Assembly: GCA_036874045.1 (NCBI GenBank)
Contig: CM072344.1
Location: forward strand, 10,822,501 to 10,886,500
Source: Cymodocea nodosa
Taxonomy: Eukaryota; Streptophyta; Magnoliopsida; Alismatales; Cymodoceaceae
Direction of reading: 5' to 3'
Length of the DNA stretch: 64,000 nucleotides
Shown one piece after another: positions 1 to 11,776 of the stretch; the first letter of the stretch is position 1; the number at the start of each line of letters is the position of its first letter. A program made the translations under genes and the position numbers. The notes under the pieces are model-generated. The model ran no database searches. It was not told where the DNA came from and saw only the letters and a list, made by a program, of their open reading frames with translations.

Positions 1-1066
1 AAAATCAGTCCATAATAGGTACAAAGTGGATCTTTAGAAACAAAACTAATGAAACTAGTCAAGTTATAAGGAACAAAGTTAGATTAGTTGCACAAGGGTA
101 TACATAGGAAGAAGGACTAGATTATGATGAAACATTTGCTCCTATGGCTAGGTTAGAAAGTATTAGAATATTATTGGCCTATGCTTGTTATAGGGATTTT
201 AAATTATATCAAATGGATGTAAAGAGTGCATTTTTAAATGGTTTAATTAATGAAGAAATCTATGTAAAATAACCACCTGGATTTGAAGATATTAAAAATC
301 CTGACTTTGTGTATAAATTGAAGAAAGCCTTATATGGTTTGAAGCAAACACCTAGATCATGGTATGAAAGATTATCTACTTTTTTAATAGACAAAGGCTA
401 TATCATGGGAAAAGTGGATCATACTCTATTTATCAAGAGAGATGGTAAAGATCAGATTGTTGTTCAAATATACGTGGATGATATAATCTTTGGAGCAACC
501 TTTGTTAAGTTGATAAAAATATTCTCTAAAGAGATGACTAATTAGTTTGAAATGAGTATGATAGGTGAACTTTCATATTTTCTAGGACTTCAAATTAAAC
601 AAATGGATAAAGGTATATTTTTAAATTAGGAAAAATATGCAGATGAAATGCTTAAGAAATTTAATTTTAATGATATAAGGATTCGAGGAACTCCTATGAG
701 TACGTCTTTAAAGTTAGATATTGATGACATAGGAAAATCAATAGATCAAAGAAAATACAGAAGTATGATTGGTTCTTTACTTTATTTGACTGCTAGTAGA
801 CCTGATATTATGTTTGCTGTGTGTGTTTGTGCTAGATTTCAATCTAATCCTAAAGAATCACACTTAATTGCAATTAAAAGAATATTTAGATATATACAAT
901 GAACTAAAAATTTTGGACTGTATTATTCTAAGGATAGTTCAATAAATCTTATAGCATATACTAATGCTGATTATGTAGGATCTAAATCTGATAGAAAGAG
1001 TACTAGTGGCACATGTCAATTATTGGGAAATAATTTGGTGTCATGGTTTAGTAAAAAGCAAAACTG
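1..1066 (+). mobile_element. SIRE-like copia element P, left visible part (RT to start of RNase H)
   Basis: Plus-strand translation gives Ty1-copia reverse transcriptase, with KKALYGLKQ near 315-345, the catalytic [10 protein letters not shown] near 472-501, and the copia signature SRPDIMFAV near 793-820, then the GYTDADY-type start of RNase H. The piece enters from beyond the left edge and stops inside RNase H, where element M begins. The rest of the element resumes at 8020 and ends with the LTR at 17044-18588, so P is one plus-strand element with two insertions. It is broken, with several breaks. The SIRE/Maximus assignment is inferred from close similarity to M, which has the gag and LTR typical of that lineage. 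Confidence 0.85.
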
Positions 1067-1081
1067 AGGTGAACAACATCA

Positions 1082-2490
1082 TCAATAATATTTATTGGTA
1101 CCATTGGTACTCTTTCTATCAGATTTAGATCCTACATAATCAGCATCAGTATATCCTATAAGATTTGTTGAACTATCCTTAGAATAATACAGTCCAAAAT
1201 TTTTAGTTCCCTGTATATATCTAAATATTCTTTTAACTGCAATTAAGTGTGATTCTTTAGGATTAGATTGAAATCTAGCACAAACACGCACAACAAACAT
1301 AATATCAGGTCTACTAGTAGTCAAATAAAGTAAAGAACCAATGATACTTCTATATTTTCTTTGATCTATAGATTTTCCTATGTCATCAATATCTAACTTT
1401 AAAGTAGTACTCATAGGAGTTCCTCGAATCCTTGTATCATTAAAATTAAATTTCTTAAGCATTTCATCTGCATATTTTTCCTGATTTAAAAATATACCTT
1501 TATCCATTTGTTTAATTTGAAGTCCTAGAAAATATGAAAGTTCTCCTATCATACTCATTTCAAACTGATTAGTCATCTCTTCAGACAATATTTCTATCAA
1601 CTTATCAAAGGTTGCTCCAAAGATTATATCATCCACGTATATTTGAACAACAATCTGATCTTTACCATCTCTTTTAATAAATAGAGTATGATCCAGTTTT
1701 CCCATGATATAGCCTTTTTCTATTAAAAAAGTAGACAATCTTTCATACCCTGATCTTGGTGCTTGCTTCAAACCATATAAGGCTTTCTTCAATTTATACA
1801 CAAAGTCAGGATTTTTCATATCTTCAAATCCAGGTGGTTGTTTCACATAGACTTCTTCATTAATTAAACCATTTAGAAATGCACTCTTTACCTCCATTTG
1901 ATATAATTTAAAATCCATATAACAAACATAGGCCAATAATATTCTAATACTTTCTAACCTAGCCACAGGAGCAAATGTTTCATCATAATCTAATCCTTCT
2001 TCCTGTGTATACCCTTGTGCAACTAATCTAGCTTTATTCCTTATAACTTGACCAGTTTCGTTAGTTTTGTTTCTAAAGATCCACTTTGTACCTATTATGG
2101 ACTAAATTTCTGTTGGAGAGACTAATTCCCATACATCATTTCTGATGAATTGATTTAGTTCTTCTTGCATTGCCACTATCCAATTTTCATCAGATAATGC
2201 TTCTTGTATATTCCTTGGTTCCACCATAGAAACAAACATACACATACTATTTAAATTTGCTGAAGCTCTAGTTTTAACTCCCTCATTAATATCACCAATG
2301 ACTTGAGTAATGGGATGTGATGAAGAATAACACCAATTTCTTTGATTTTCCTCAATATTCTCATCAACATCTAAAAGTCCATCACTTCCATCATTAGTTT
2401 GATCATTTAAGTTCGTATTTTTTATTTTCTCAGATAAATCATCAATCTCTTTATTGATCTCTAATTCTTTTGGAAGATTGATCAAATCAT
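1082..2490 (-). pseudogene. Reverse transcriptase and RNase H start of copia element M
   Basis: The long minus-strand stretch 1082-1966 carries [34 protein letters not shown], the catalytic [22 protein letters not shown] and the [16 protein letters not shown] end of the copia RT-RNase H junction. The part at 2102-2485 is the RT N-terminal region (EALSDENWIVAMQEELNQF, NDVWELV). RT copies element RNA into DNA in cytoplasmic particles. About 1 kb of this region is mirrored by plus-strand 1-1010, forming a large inverted repeat. Fossil; not expected to be active. Confidence 0.9.
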
Positions 2491-3230
2491 CATTATTAGC
2501 TTTAGATTGAGATTCTCTAAGAGAATTTTCATTGAAGCTTACATGGAGGGTTTATTCAATAATCCTAGAAGTCTTGTTATATACTTTATAGGCTTTACTT
2601 CTAGTAGAGTAACCTAGAAAAATTCCTTCTTCCGATTTGGCTTGAAATTTATCCCTTTTATCCTTAGTATTAAGAATAAAACACTTGCAGCCAAATGGTT
2701 TCATATAGGAAATTTTTGGAATCCTATAAAACATAATTTCAAAAGGAGTTTTATTAACGTGAGGTCTTAAATGACTTCTTTTAATAACATAACAAGATGT
2801 ATTTACTACTTCAGCCCAAAGATTTTGAGGTAACTTATGTTCATTCAACATAGTTCTGGCCATTTCTTAAAGTGATCTATTCTTTCTCTCAACAACACTA
2901 TTTTGACATGGTGCTCTTGGAAAAGAAAATTTGTGATCAATGTCATGCTCATTACAATAGTTATCCATTTGATCATTATCAAATTCAGTTTGATGATCAC
3001 TCCTAAGTTTTTGAATAGAGACACTCTGCTCATTTTGAACAAAATTGCAAAACATTTTAAATTTTTCAAATACTTCTATCTTAGATGCTAGAAAATATAC
3101 CCAAGTGTATCTAGAGAAGTCATCTACTAAAACAAATATATACCGTTTACCACCAAGACTCATGATTTTCGTTGGTCCAAATAGATCCATATGTATAAGT
3201 TCTAAGACCTCTTGCTTGAAATATCAGTTT
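2491..3230 (-). pseudogene. Integrase of copia element M
   Basis: Minus-strand translation shows MDLFGPTKIMSLGGKRY and VDDFSRYTWVYFLASK, the first part of the DDE core of copia integrase, then KLRSDH..TEFDN, the APCQNSVVERKNRSLQEMART stretch that surrounds the third catalytic acid, and the C-terminal KPFGCKCFILN..KDKRDKF and GIFLGYST motifs. It would catalyse insertion of the cDNA. It sits between protease and RT, the Ty1-copia order. Broken. Confidence 0.9.
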
Positions 3231-3804
3231 TAGATTTAAAAGAGTTTTTATGAAGTTTATCTAACTCACATGCATCACACATAAAGTCCTTTGAGTATTT
3301 AATCTTTGGTAAACCTCTCACTACATGTTTTCTAGATAGTTTATGTAACAATTTCATATTTATATGCCCAATCCTTCTATGCCATAGATATGCATCACTA
3401 GTTTCAACTAGCAAACATGAATTTAAATCAACTGCACCCGAAGGTAAAGATAAAATACATATAGAACCTTTTCTTTTAACAATAAACTTAATTTCATTTG
3501 TATTTTTATCAATAATTTTGCATACATTATCTTCAAACACTACATAATATCCATTTTCAGTTAGTTTTATGACACTTAGCAAATTAAATCCAAGGTTTTC
3601 TACATATAGTACATTCGAAATAACACAAGTAGGAGTTATTTCAACATTGCCCATACCTATGATTTTATCTTTGCTTTTGTTTCCAAATGTTACACTTCCT
3701 TTCATGGTATTTGTAAAATTTTGTAATAGACTTTTTTGTCCGGTCATGTGACTTGACGCTCCACTGTCCAAGATCCATTTTGATGTTGTTTCCTCCTGCA
3801 ACAC
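3202..3804 (-). pseudogene. Protease and GAG-pre-integrase region of copia element M
   Basis: The reading region of about 200 residues starts with WILDSGASSHMTG, the active-site motif (DSGAS) of copia retropepsin. It ends with a GAG-pre-integrase zinc-binding stretch (LWHRRIGHINMKLLHKLSRK followed by CDACELDK). The protease would cleave the Gag-Pol polyprotein; the HHCC-like domain leads into integrase. A weak similarity to retroviral-type aspartic proteases elsewhere is excluded by the copia-specific context. Confidence 0.9.
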
Positions 3805-3807
3805 AAA

Positions 3808-5088
3808 TTAAGAAAAACCTTTTCTTGGTACCCAATGTTGTTGAGGACCAAGTTCATTAAACACATATTTCTTCTTTTTCTTTAAAAATAGTTTAACATT
3901 ATCATTTATATTCTTATTAGTTGTAAGTACTATTGATTTATCATTAGCTTCATACTCACATATAGCATTATTGCTTTTGCAATCATTCTTTTTGTTTTCA
4001 GATGTAATATAATCAAGACCAAACAGATTTTTATCAGATGTTAATTTATTTTGGTCATGCTCATACATTTCAGTAAGTTCATACCAAGATTTTGTATTTG
4101 TATTAACATTTTCCGTACATACAAAATCTTTTTCTACACAAGAATTTTTAGTTTTATCAGTTGCAAAATGAGTAAATGGTCTAATACTAGTGTATTGAAT
4201 TACATGCTCAGGTTTCTGAATTTTCAGTTTACTACAATTGTCTGAAATTTTAGAAACATTAGAAACTGAATTTTCAGAACAAGAAACAAGATTTTTAGAA
4301 ACATTTATAGTCATGTTAGAAGTACAATTTGACAAATCACATTGATTTATATTATTACTACATGATTCATCCCTTGAAGTACCTACTTCTACATATTTAT
4401 TACCATGTTTCATAATAAAAGGAATTTTAGTCTTAGATTTACTTGAACTGTAACTAATAAATCCTTTATTGGCTTGAGATTCAGGATATTCAGGATAATC
4501 AAATCTTAAGCCAAATTTATAAGACATCGTAGGGGTACTAGTTAGTTTGTCTAACTTAGTTTGACTTAAATTCCATTTCTCAATGGTAGAATTTAAATCT
4601 TGCTCTCTCAGTTTTAATTTATCTATCTCTAATTCAAGTTCATTTATATTGTTTCTCAACATTTCATTTTCAGATTCTATCTTTAATTTTTCAGCATTTA
4701 TATTTTGTATTTGTTCATGCAAGATGCATTCATTAAATCTAAATTTTTGCAAATCTCTAGCATGATTTTCATTATCACATTTAAACTTTTCTAAAGTAGT
4801 AGACAGGAAACAATTTTCTTCTTCCATAATGGATGAAGATTTTCTAATATTCTTATTTTCCAATTTACATACTTTAAGTTTTTGTAATAATGCATGATAA
4901 GCACATAATAATTCATCAAAGTTGAAATCTGAATGACTTTCAGGATCAGATATTACCTCAGACTCATCTACCATGAAGCACACATGAGCAACGTCTTCTA
5001 ACTCTTCTTCTCCTTTTGAATGTGAAGATTTTGATGCTGATTCCTCAGATTCAGACTCTTCAGACGTGTCATCCCAAGTGACCTTCAA
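3808..5088 (-). pseudogene. Coiled-coil extension of Gag, copia element M
   Basis: An open stretch of 426 residues between the Gag zinc knuckle and the protease. It starts with VTWDDTSEESESEE, an acidic serine-rich segment found after the knuckle in SIRE/Maximus Gag proteins. It continues with a long charged coiled coil (KLENKNIRKSSSIMEEENCF, ELELEIDKLKLREQDLN, roughly residues 70-175) and a low-complexity asparagine/serine-rich tail. The role of this extension is not established; particle architecture is a reasonable guess. The uninterrupted length suggests a relatively young copy. Confidence 0.75.
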
Positions 5089-5157
5089 AGCCTTTTTCTT
5101 GTAAAACTTTTTCTAAGTTTTCTGAGCCGTCTTCTTCTAATTTGTCCTACTTTGCTT

Positions 5158-6066
5158 TTAATTTTTCCTCATAGGACAATCTGGAGAAAGATGTCCAGGT
5201 TTCTTACAGTTGTAACATACATACTTTCTAGATGAAAAATTCTTGTCATTCAATGATTTTGACGTTGAGTGTTTATCATTTTTGTTCCTTTGTTGTTTCC
5301 TAGCTTTCCATGCTTTCTTGAATTTCCTAGTCAGCAAAATCAAATCCTCGTTAGAATCAGTAGATTTATCAGAATCTGAATTAATTTCGAAGGCTATTTC
5401 TTTCTTCATTTTTAGTTTGTTGTGACTCAGTGATTCATTTAATTGAACTTCATAAGTTGTTAAATTTCCTATAAGTTCATTCATAGTATAAACATTTAAA
5501 TCTCGTGATTCCTCAATTGATGTTACTTTCTGAGACCATTTAGAACTTAGGGATCTGAGAATTTTCCTCACCAAATCCTTCTGTTCAAAATTCTTTCCTA
5601 AACATTTTAAAGAGTTTATGATATCAAGAAATCTGGAAAACATCTCAGAAATATTTTCGTCTTCATGCATCTTAAAGAGTTCATACTTATGAATCAACAT
5701 GTTTATTTTTGTCTCTTTAACTTGAGAAGTACATTCATGTGAGACTTCTAATGCATGCCACACCTCATAAGCAGATTTATATGCCGACACTTTACTGAAT
5801 TGTTCATAACTCAATGCACAAAATAAAATATTTAAGCCCTTAGCATTCAGAGTTTCATTTTCTTTTTCAGTAATTGTCCAAGTATTATAAGGAGTAGTTA
5901 ACGGAGTATATGGTTTAGAAATCATGAACCACAATTTATGATCTATACTTTAAAGAAAAACAGTCATCCTATATTTCCAATATTCAAATTGTATTCTATC
6001 AAATAAAGGAGGATGATTAAGATTTTGGCCTTCATATAAAGAAAAATTACCATTTCCAATAGCCAT
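5158..6066 (-). pseudogene. Gag of copia element M (UBN2-type domain and zinc knuckle)
   Basis: The translation starts at the ATG read on the minus strand at 6066 (MAIGNGNFSLYEGQNL), shortly after the primer site. It contains the UBN2-like plant copia Gag domain (EVWHALEVSHECTSQVKETK, LVRKILRSLSSKW, ESRDLNVYTMNELIGNL) and ends with a CCHC zinc knuckle, CYNCKKPGHLSPDC. Gag packages the RNA into particles. The upstream 6067-6252 is the untranslated leader. Broken, few breaks. Confidence 0.88.
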
Positions 6067-6252
6067 TTTACTTTAGATTTTTCAACCTATTTGATTTTAA
6101 ACAGTCTAAAAACTTCAAAACAACTTGAGCCTTAAATCAAGAAAGTTAAACATATGCTCATATATTAATTTCTGTTTAAAAACAAGGAAGGTAGAATAAG
6201 CAATGATATTAAATAAGTTGGTATCGATTTTATATCAAAGATTATTAACAAA

Positions 6253-6264
6253 GCTCTGATACCA
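6253..6264 (-). other. Primer binding site of element M (initiator tRNA-Met type)
   Basis: Read on the minus strand this is TGGTATCAGAGC, the standard complement of the plant initiator tRNA-Met 3' end, two bases from the LTR end at 6267. It fixes both the orientation of the element and the inner edge of the 5' LTR. Confidence 0.92.
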
Positions 6265-6266
6265 CT

Positions 6267-8019
6267 TGTAGAATCGTATGGCTACACAAGAGGGGGGTGA
6301 ATTGTGTATTTTTAATACTTTCTGAAATATAATTGAAACTTTAAAACTCAAAAACAAGTCGAGACATTGTTTTCATAAAATCATTTTTATTCAATGTTTC
6401 AATTACAATATACAATTCAATTCTCCTCAGAAATTGTAGATGCAATTATATTTCGATACCATGTTTCATCTATACAATTTCATAACTACAAATAGAGAAA
6501 ACATTTCACATTTAAAACATTTCACCCTATTTGCGATCTTTCTTCTTCTTCTTCTTCTTTCTTCTTCAGCAATTCTTCAATGACGAATATCTTGTCTTTT
6601 TATGCTTCACCGAATTTGCTTTCTTCTGATACTTCAAATCTTCAGTGATGAAAATCTTACCTTTTTATGCTTCACTAAATCTTCTTCCACTTGAGAGATT
6701 TTTCCCAAAGAGGTGTTTTTGATCCCTAAAAAAGATTTTTCTTTTGGTGTGCAGGAATGGATTGATCCTTGAAAAGATTTTTCATTTTATGTGCATGGAT
6801 AAATTGATCAACGAGAACTCTATGCCTTTTATACTGTATCTTCATTTCATGCATATCCTTCTCATTTAACCACTACCAGTTTTCCACTTCTCCACGTCTT
6901 TTCTTTTTCCTTCATCGAAACACACACGTTCTAACCCATGTTTATATTTCAAATTTTCTTTAATCATCAGTCCTGGATCTCTGAAAAATTTCCTGCAAAA
7001 TAAACTTTCTCGTCCAAAAATTTTTCATCAATGTAATAAGAGGTCGTTACTTTAATGTTAACTAAACGAGTAACACAAGTATATATATATAACTTAACGT
7101 TTCTAACTTAACGAGTTCACCTTATGCCATTTCACGTGACAAGTATTGTAGCTAACTCAACGAACTAAGTCTGTGGTGTTATGCTAACTCAACGAACCAG
7201 CTTAACCTTTCTTTCGGAAGGTTAAATGATAGCTCACCGAAAACAATTTAAGTTTCAGATAGTTACAAATGTAAGTCACCGAAAAACTCTTTATATTATA
7301 AAACTAGTGAGACACGTGTCAAGACCTGAAAACATGACTTAAGTTACCTTTTGGATAGTTACGACTATAAGTCTCCAAAAAAACTTTAACTCATCGATTC
7401 AGTAATAAACAAATCTTTTTATAATAATAATTTTAGCACGTGCAAAAATAAAAACTTAAGTTTATAACGCTAACCTAACACATTGCCTTAGTGTTCAATA
7501 TAGCAACTTAACGCGTTTAGTTATGTTAACTTAACAAGTTAAACATATGCACCTCACGTGATACAATACAACATTCGTAACTTATAATTTCACCATGTGT
7601 ATAACACTAACTTAACGAGTTCGTCTCTTCTTTTACTCACTAACTTAACGAGTTATCACGTGACCTATTTTAACCTTTAAGCCTCTAACTTAATGAGTTC
7701 TCACGTGACCTCTATACAAACAAAACTCTAACTTAACAAGTTGTCTAAACGTGCACTGTTCATGATATAGAAGATATAACATTAAAACATATCATGCTTT
7801 TCAATAAAAATACACGTTAACTTAACGTTTAGCTAAATGAGAAATTAATGCAACGAAACGACTAGTTATTAACTTCAGATCCAATATAGACAAGTATTTA
7901 TATTAGTAAGCTTTTTCTATATTAATTGATGATTTTAATTTCTTTTCACAAGCAATAGTAATTGAGCAAATATGATTATTTTCATTCAGCACACATCATC
8001 AAAACAAAAATACTCAACA
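6267..8019 (-). repeat. 5' LTR of copia element M
   Basis: About 1.75 kb, bounded by TG...CA in minus orientation (starts TGTTGAGTATT at 8019, ends ...GATTCTACA at 6267), directly followed by the primer site. A TATAAAAG box lies at 6826-6833 (minus). The region 7040-7760 is an array of short motifs such as CTAACTTAACGAGTT and CTCAACGAACC that recur in the other LTRs. A pyrimidine-rich CTT stretch is at 6541-6566. It is homologous to the LTR at 17044-18588 and the partial one at 18589-19126. Confidence 0.9.
7040..7760. repeat. Array of TAACTTAACGAGTT-type motifs in the M LTR (U3)
   Basis: More than a dozen imperfect copies of a motif family (AACTTAACGAGTT, CTCAACGAACT, AACTCGTTT), often in inverted pairs and separated by CACGTGA-like E/G-box cores (for example near 7131, 7555, 7660 and 7705). 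It lies upstream of the LTR TATA box in transcriptional orientation, so an enhancer role is plausible. The same family occurs in the gypsy LTRs and inside the gypsy elements. Confidence 0.7.
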
Positions 8020-8676
8020 AAAACGTTTATTTGAGATACATTCTTTTATTCTCCTTGAATTAATCATATTGAGTTCAAAGTTGTGTTTTGATTCATATAC
8101 AGTAAGAATTGATTCTCGAAATCATTTTTGATGAATTCAACATAACGGAAGTTTCTGAAAAGAAAATTTAAAAGTCTAGTTATACTTAACATCTATTGTT
8201 ATACAAGTATATTTTGTTTGTTATTGAATATATAAGAAGTATATTTTTAGGGGGAGGATTAATAATGTCCAAAATAGATTAATATAATTCAGAATACAAA
8301 TCTTGGTTAATTTGAATTAAAGTCCTCTTAAGATCTTGATGAAACAATTTAAAAAGACAAACAAACTATTTTAGATTCATGAGACAAGAATGTTAGAATA
8401 GTTTACAATGTTCTCAAGATAATGTTAAGTATAGCATGTGTGTTGTCTTCGGAAGATTTCAGTTGAAAGCATCCAAATTTTTGTTAAGTGTACTAACTGA
8501 ACGTTATGTTATATAAGATAACATGTAAAATTGCCTCTAGACAGCATTTTACTCGTTAGGTTAGTTAACTCAATGAGTTATATTTGAATATTTCGAGTAC
8601 CTTGATTGAATAAACTTTATTCAATATTCATTTAATATCTAAACCCGACTTCTATATACGTTGAATTATTTGCCTA
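8020..8676 (+). other. Non-coding spacer of copia element P after pol
   Basis: No coding potential seen. The sequence is homologous to E (minus strand, about 21930-22570) and, over its first 250 bases, to the 3' region of gypsy A around 59260-59520. It contains a purine tract AGGGGGAGG at about 8250-8258 resembling a polypurine tract, and motif copies (AACTCAATGAGTTA near 8568-8581) before the promoter-like sequence. Confidence 0.7.
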
Positions 8677-8692
8677 AAACCCTATTTAAATA
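8677..8692 (+). promoter_or_regulatory. Candidate promoter of the accessory ORF in P (telo-box plus TATA)
   Basis: AAACCCTA (8677-8684), a plant telo-box, overlaps TATTTAAATA (8683-8692), a TATA-like element about 80 bases ahead of the ORF start. The same arrangement is kept in E (21911-21926, minus strand). The spacing fits a core promoter, but this is inference; no transcript evidence is available. Confidence 0.5.
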
Positions 8693-8772
8693 CTTATTAC
8701 ACGGGCACTTAGGTTATTCGTAAACTTTGTCAAGAAAATCTTTCCCACTTGTTGCTGTTACAACCTACGACG

Positions 8773-11032
8773 ATGGTCTCCAAGTTCTACAAAGGTCGTG
8801 GCAGAGGAAAAGGCAAAAGCAGAGGAGATGCAAAAGGAAAAGAAATAGATACTGATGAAGTTCCACACACTTGGTTCAAGAAAATACTTCGAGTAGACAA
8901 AAGGTTATCAGAAATTTATGGAGATTACTTCTTTCCTCAAGGTATACTAGATGAAGTTAGACAAGAGCTTCAAAATATTAATGAAAATATTACATATATG
9001 GGTATTCGAAGTAAATATGATAGAGAATACAAAATGAAATGTGCTAAGATTGCATTTCTCGAGCAGTATGCAAAATATTTGGAAAAAGGTGTAGGTACAT
9101 CAACTAGAATTCCTTAAATACCAATAAACGGTACAAGACTACATGCATTTAAGAAAGAGCATGAATCAGCTATCCCTACCCCTTTATATTCAAAACAAGT
9201 AGAATCACATATTGCTATAGATAAAAGAAAAGTTGACAATCTTCAAAAGGCTATAGCAATAGAAAGTGCTTTTGAAGAATTAAAGCAGAAAACTTTTATG
9301 AAGCAATTTGAAAAGAAAACTACAATACTTAAAGAGGAGAAACAGAAATGTTATAGAAGAAGAAAAGTTAGAAAAATTATGTCTACAGAAACAAAGTCTA
9401 TTGGAAAAGGACAATCGGATGAACATTTATTTCCAAAGGACAATGTATGTCTAGACATTGTACCTTATAGTGCATCTGATAAACTCATCAGTTCCAAGCA
9501 TACTGAAACTAATGATGATAATGAGACTTTATTTTCTCTTGCTAGAAAACTTGAGAAGAAATACAAGTCAAATATGAGCTTAAGTTTTTCTACAACTACA
9601 AGTCCTAATGATGCAAAAATTGAAAAATTAGAGCATCAGGCACTTGACATTGAACAAGTTATTGTAGATATAATTGGCAATGTTGAGGCAATAACTAATT
9701 CACAGGATGAATTGTTTGGAGTAGCAGATATTGAAATGTTAAGACTCTAGAAGAGCTAAATGTCAACCAGCCTTCTTCAGAATCTATAGAAGTAGAGTGT
9801 GAGAATTCACAAAATGTACAAATGGAACTATCTGTTGTAGAAATTGAAAAATTACAGACAGATACACAAGCTGATGAATTTGTGCAAAATTTGAACTCTA
9901 TATTTTCTATAGAAACTGAACAAATGAATGTGGTGGATATTGAAAATCTTCCTTACACTATTGAAGCTTAAGAATCAAGTATACATACACAGCTTCAAGA
10001 AAATATTTTAATAGAGGAACAACATGACATTCATTTTGAAGAAGAAGTTCCTGAAGATGAATTAAACTTTGAATCACGGCTTCAGGTATCACCTTCTTTA
10101 TGTACAGTATTACAAATTCAAGGAAATTCAATTTATTTTAGATCTAAAGAAGCATTGCAAAAATATAATAATCTGATTACATATCAGATTCTGCATGCTA
10201 GACCAATAAAATTCAGAAATTTGATTGATATGAGAGATTTATTTGAGTATCAAGGCCTCATTCAATTCTTGCCAGTTGGAATGAAATGAAAGTAGTATAA
10301 AGAGCTTATTGCAGCTTTTTACAGCAATCTGGTCAAGAATGAAAATATACTTAAAACTCAAATAAATAAATAGGAGTTCATATTGTCTCCTAAGTTAATT
10401 TTTGAAATTTTAGGATTAAAGAATGAAGGTGTTGTTGTTACAAACAGATTTGACATGATTAGACAACTAGAATGGGACATTTAGTCTTTATCAAATATTC
10501 CAGATGTATATTCTGAAATGAGATTAATGGAAAATCTGAATGTAGAGGTAAGGTTTATTGCAAATATATTGCATGCCAATTTATTTCAGAGAGTTGGACA
10601 CAATATGGAAGTCAGCAGAAGTTGTTTATATGCAACTTATGGTCTGCTAAATAGAATGCAAATCAATTGGTTTGATGTTTTTACTTCTCAACTACAGCAT
10701 ATGAGTTCAAAGTTATTTTTGGTGATGCTGTATGTAGAATCTTTGCAAGCCAATTGAATTTATCCGACTGGCCCTCTGAAACTAAAGGCATGAGAGCTTT
10801 TAGTATAAAAGATTTGCAAAAATTCCAAGCCTTGCATCAACAACAACAACAACCAACAGATTGTACAAAACAGATTCAACCACAATAGCCAAGTTATTCA
10901 GTTCAAGTAGAACAGCAATCCCAGATACCTCCTAACCTAGATGATGTACTTAATGACATCAGAAATGATATTAGGCATCTAGGAGATAAAATCTGTAATG
11001 CTATAAGTGATATACTTTGGAGGAATAGATAA
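8773..11032 (+). pseudogene. Accessory 3' ORF of copia element P (plant transposon protein-like)
   Basis: Coding region between pol and the 3' LTR. It begins MVSKFYKGRGRGKGKSRG, a basic glycine/arginine-rich tail, then a predicted helical segment (MKCAKIAFLEQYAKYLEKG) and a long acidic, glutamate-rich middle. A conserved C-terminal half follows, with SKEALQKYNNLI, IRDLFEFQGLIQ-like, FYSNL, FIANILHAN, NRMQINWFDVF and a poly-Q stretch. The FEFQGL...FYANL pattern resembles the 'putative plant transposon protein' domain family; that assignment is from memory. Function unknown. It is homologous to the copy in E and to the accessory ORF in gypsy A and B. ATG at 8773 was chosen because the telo-box/TATA lies just upstream. 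Broken, several breaks. Confidence 0.75.
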
Positions 11033-11335
11033 CTGCTTGTTTGCTTGTATCTGAATACAAAATGTAATGTTTGTATTCATTATTTGATTCATTGAACAAT
11101 ACATTTTTTTTCTGTAAATGGTTACCATTCTTATTATTGTTTACAGAAAGCATTATTGTAAATATATCTCTTACTATATATTCTATGTAATTATCTTTTT
11201 GATTAACAACAAAAAGGGGGAGAAATGTTATAAAAAAAAAAGATGATTATGATTTTAAATTGCATATAGTATAAAGGGAGATGATATTTATGGTTATTGG
11301 AATCTGACAGATGATAATGTAATCTAAAAGGTAGA
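11033..11335 (+). other. 3' untranslated region of P with internal polypurine tract
   Basis: Non-coding. At 11211-11225 there is AAAAAGGGGGAGAAA, almost identical to the true polypurine tract at 17030-17043 but several hundred bases earlier in the unnested element. The same duplicate tract exists in E at about 19462-19475. The region ends with GTAGA (11331-11335), the target duplication of element C. Confidence 0.7.
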
Positions 11336-11708
11336 TGTTGTGTGGAAAGATCAAACAAACATAGAGCATCTAGGGATGGCGTGGAGAAGAGATCTACGTA
11401 GAAGAGAGGATTGCGAGTGGAGAATTCGAAGAACAACAAATTTACGTGGTTCCCCAACACAGGTACGTCCACGGGTGATCAATCTATCGTGATTCCTTAC
11501 TGTATGGTTGCTGGTACAAAGAAGGGGGAGAACAAAATCAAGGGATGGTTTGGCATGGCATCCCTTGGACGTGGATGACCCCTTACATATATAGGGGCAA
11601 TGGTTGGTGATACACAAAAGACAAGTTTGCCCCTATACAAATTATCAAAGAAATACAATCATATACAAAGACACATATATATACTTGATGGAAGACACAC
11701 GCATCACA
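11336..11708 (-). repeat. 3' LTR of copia element C
   Basis: TG...CA bounded, 373 bp. On the minus strand it starts TGTGATGCGTGTGTCTTCC and ends CCACACAACA. It is preceded in minus orientation by the purine tract AAGGTGGAGA (about 11711-11720). Near-identical copies of this LTR lie at 16458-16830, 46581-46954, 48667-49039 and 51347-51718. Small open frames inside it occur in every copy of the LTR and are not genes. Confidence 0.95.
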
Positions 11709-11776
11709 AATCTCCACCTTGTCTTTCATCAATCTTCACCACGAACAGGTGATGGATCACCAAGACCCAACTTGGG

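Larger units (their letters stand above)
1067..8019 (-). mobile_element. SIRE/Maximus-like copia element M, nested in P
   Basis: On the minus strand, reading right to left: a 5' LTR (6267-8019), a primer binding site, gag, a coiled-coil gag extension, protease, integrase and reverse transcriptase. It lacks a recognisable 3' LTR, so it is a partial element. Its left end meets the RNase H of element P head-on, and its right LTR end abuts P sequence at 8020, so it most likely inserted into P with some sequence lost at the left side. Domain order (PR-IN-RT) is diagnostic of Ty1-copia. It is broken, with roughly half a dozen visible breaks. Confidence 0.88.

Noticed and set aside
6541-6566. CTT microsatellite as an independent feature
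   Set aside because: It is part of the copia LTR, with the complementary GAA stretch at about 18297-18315 in the P LTR.
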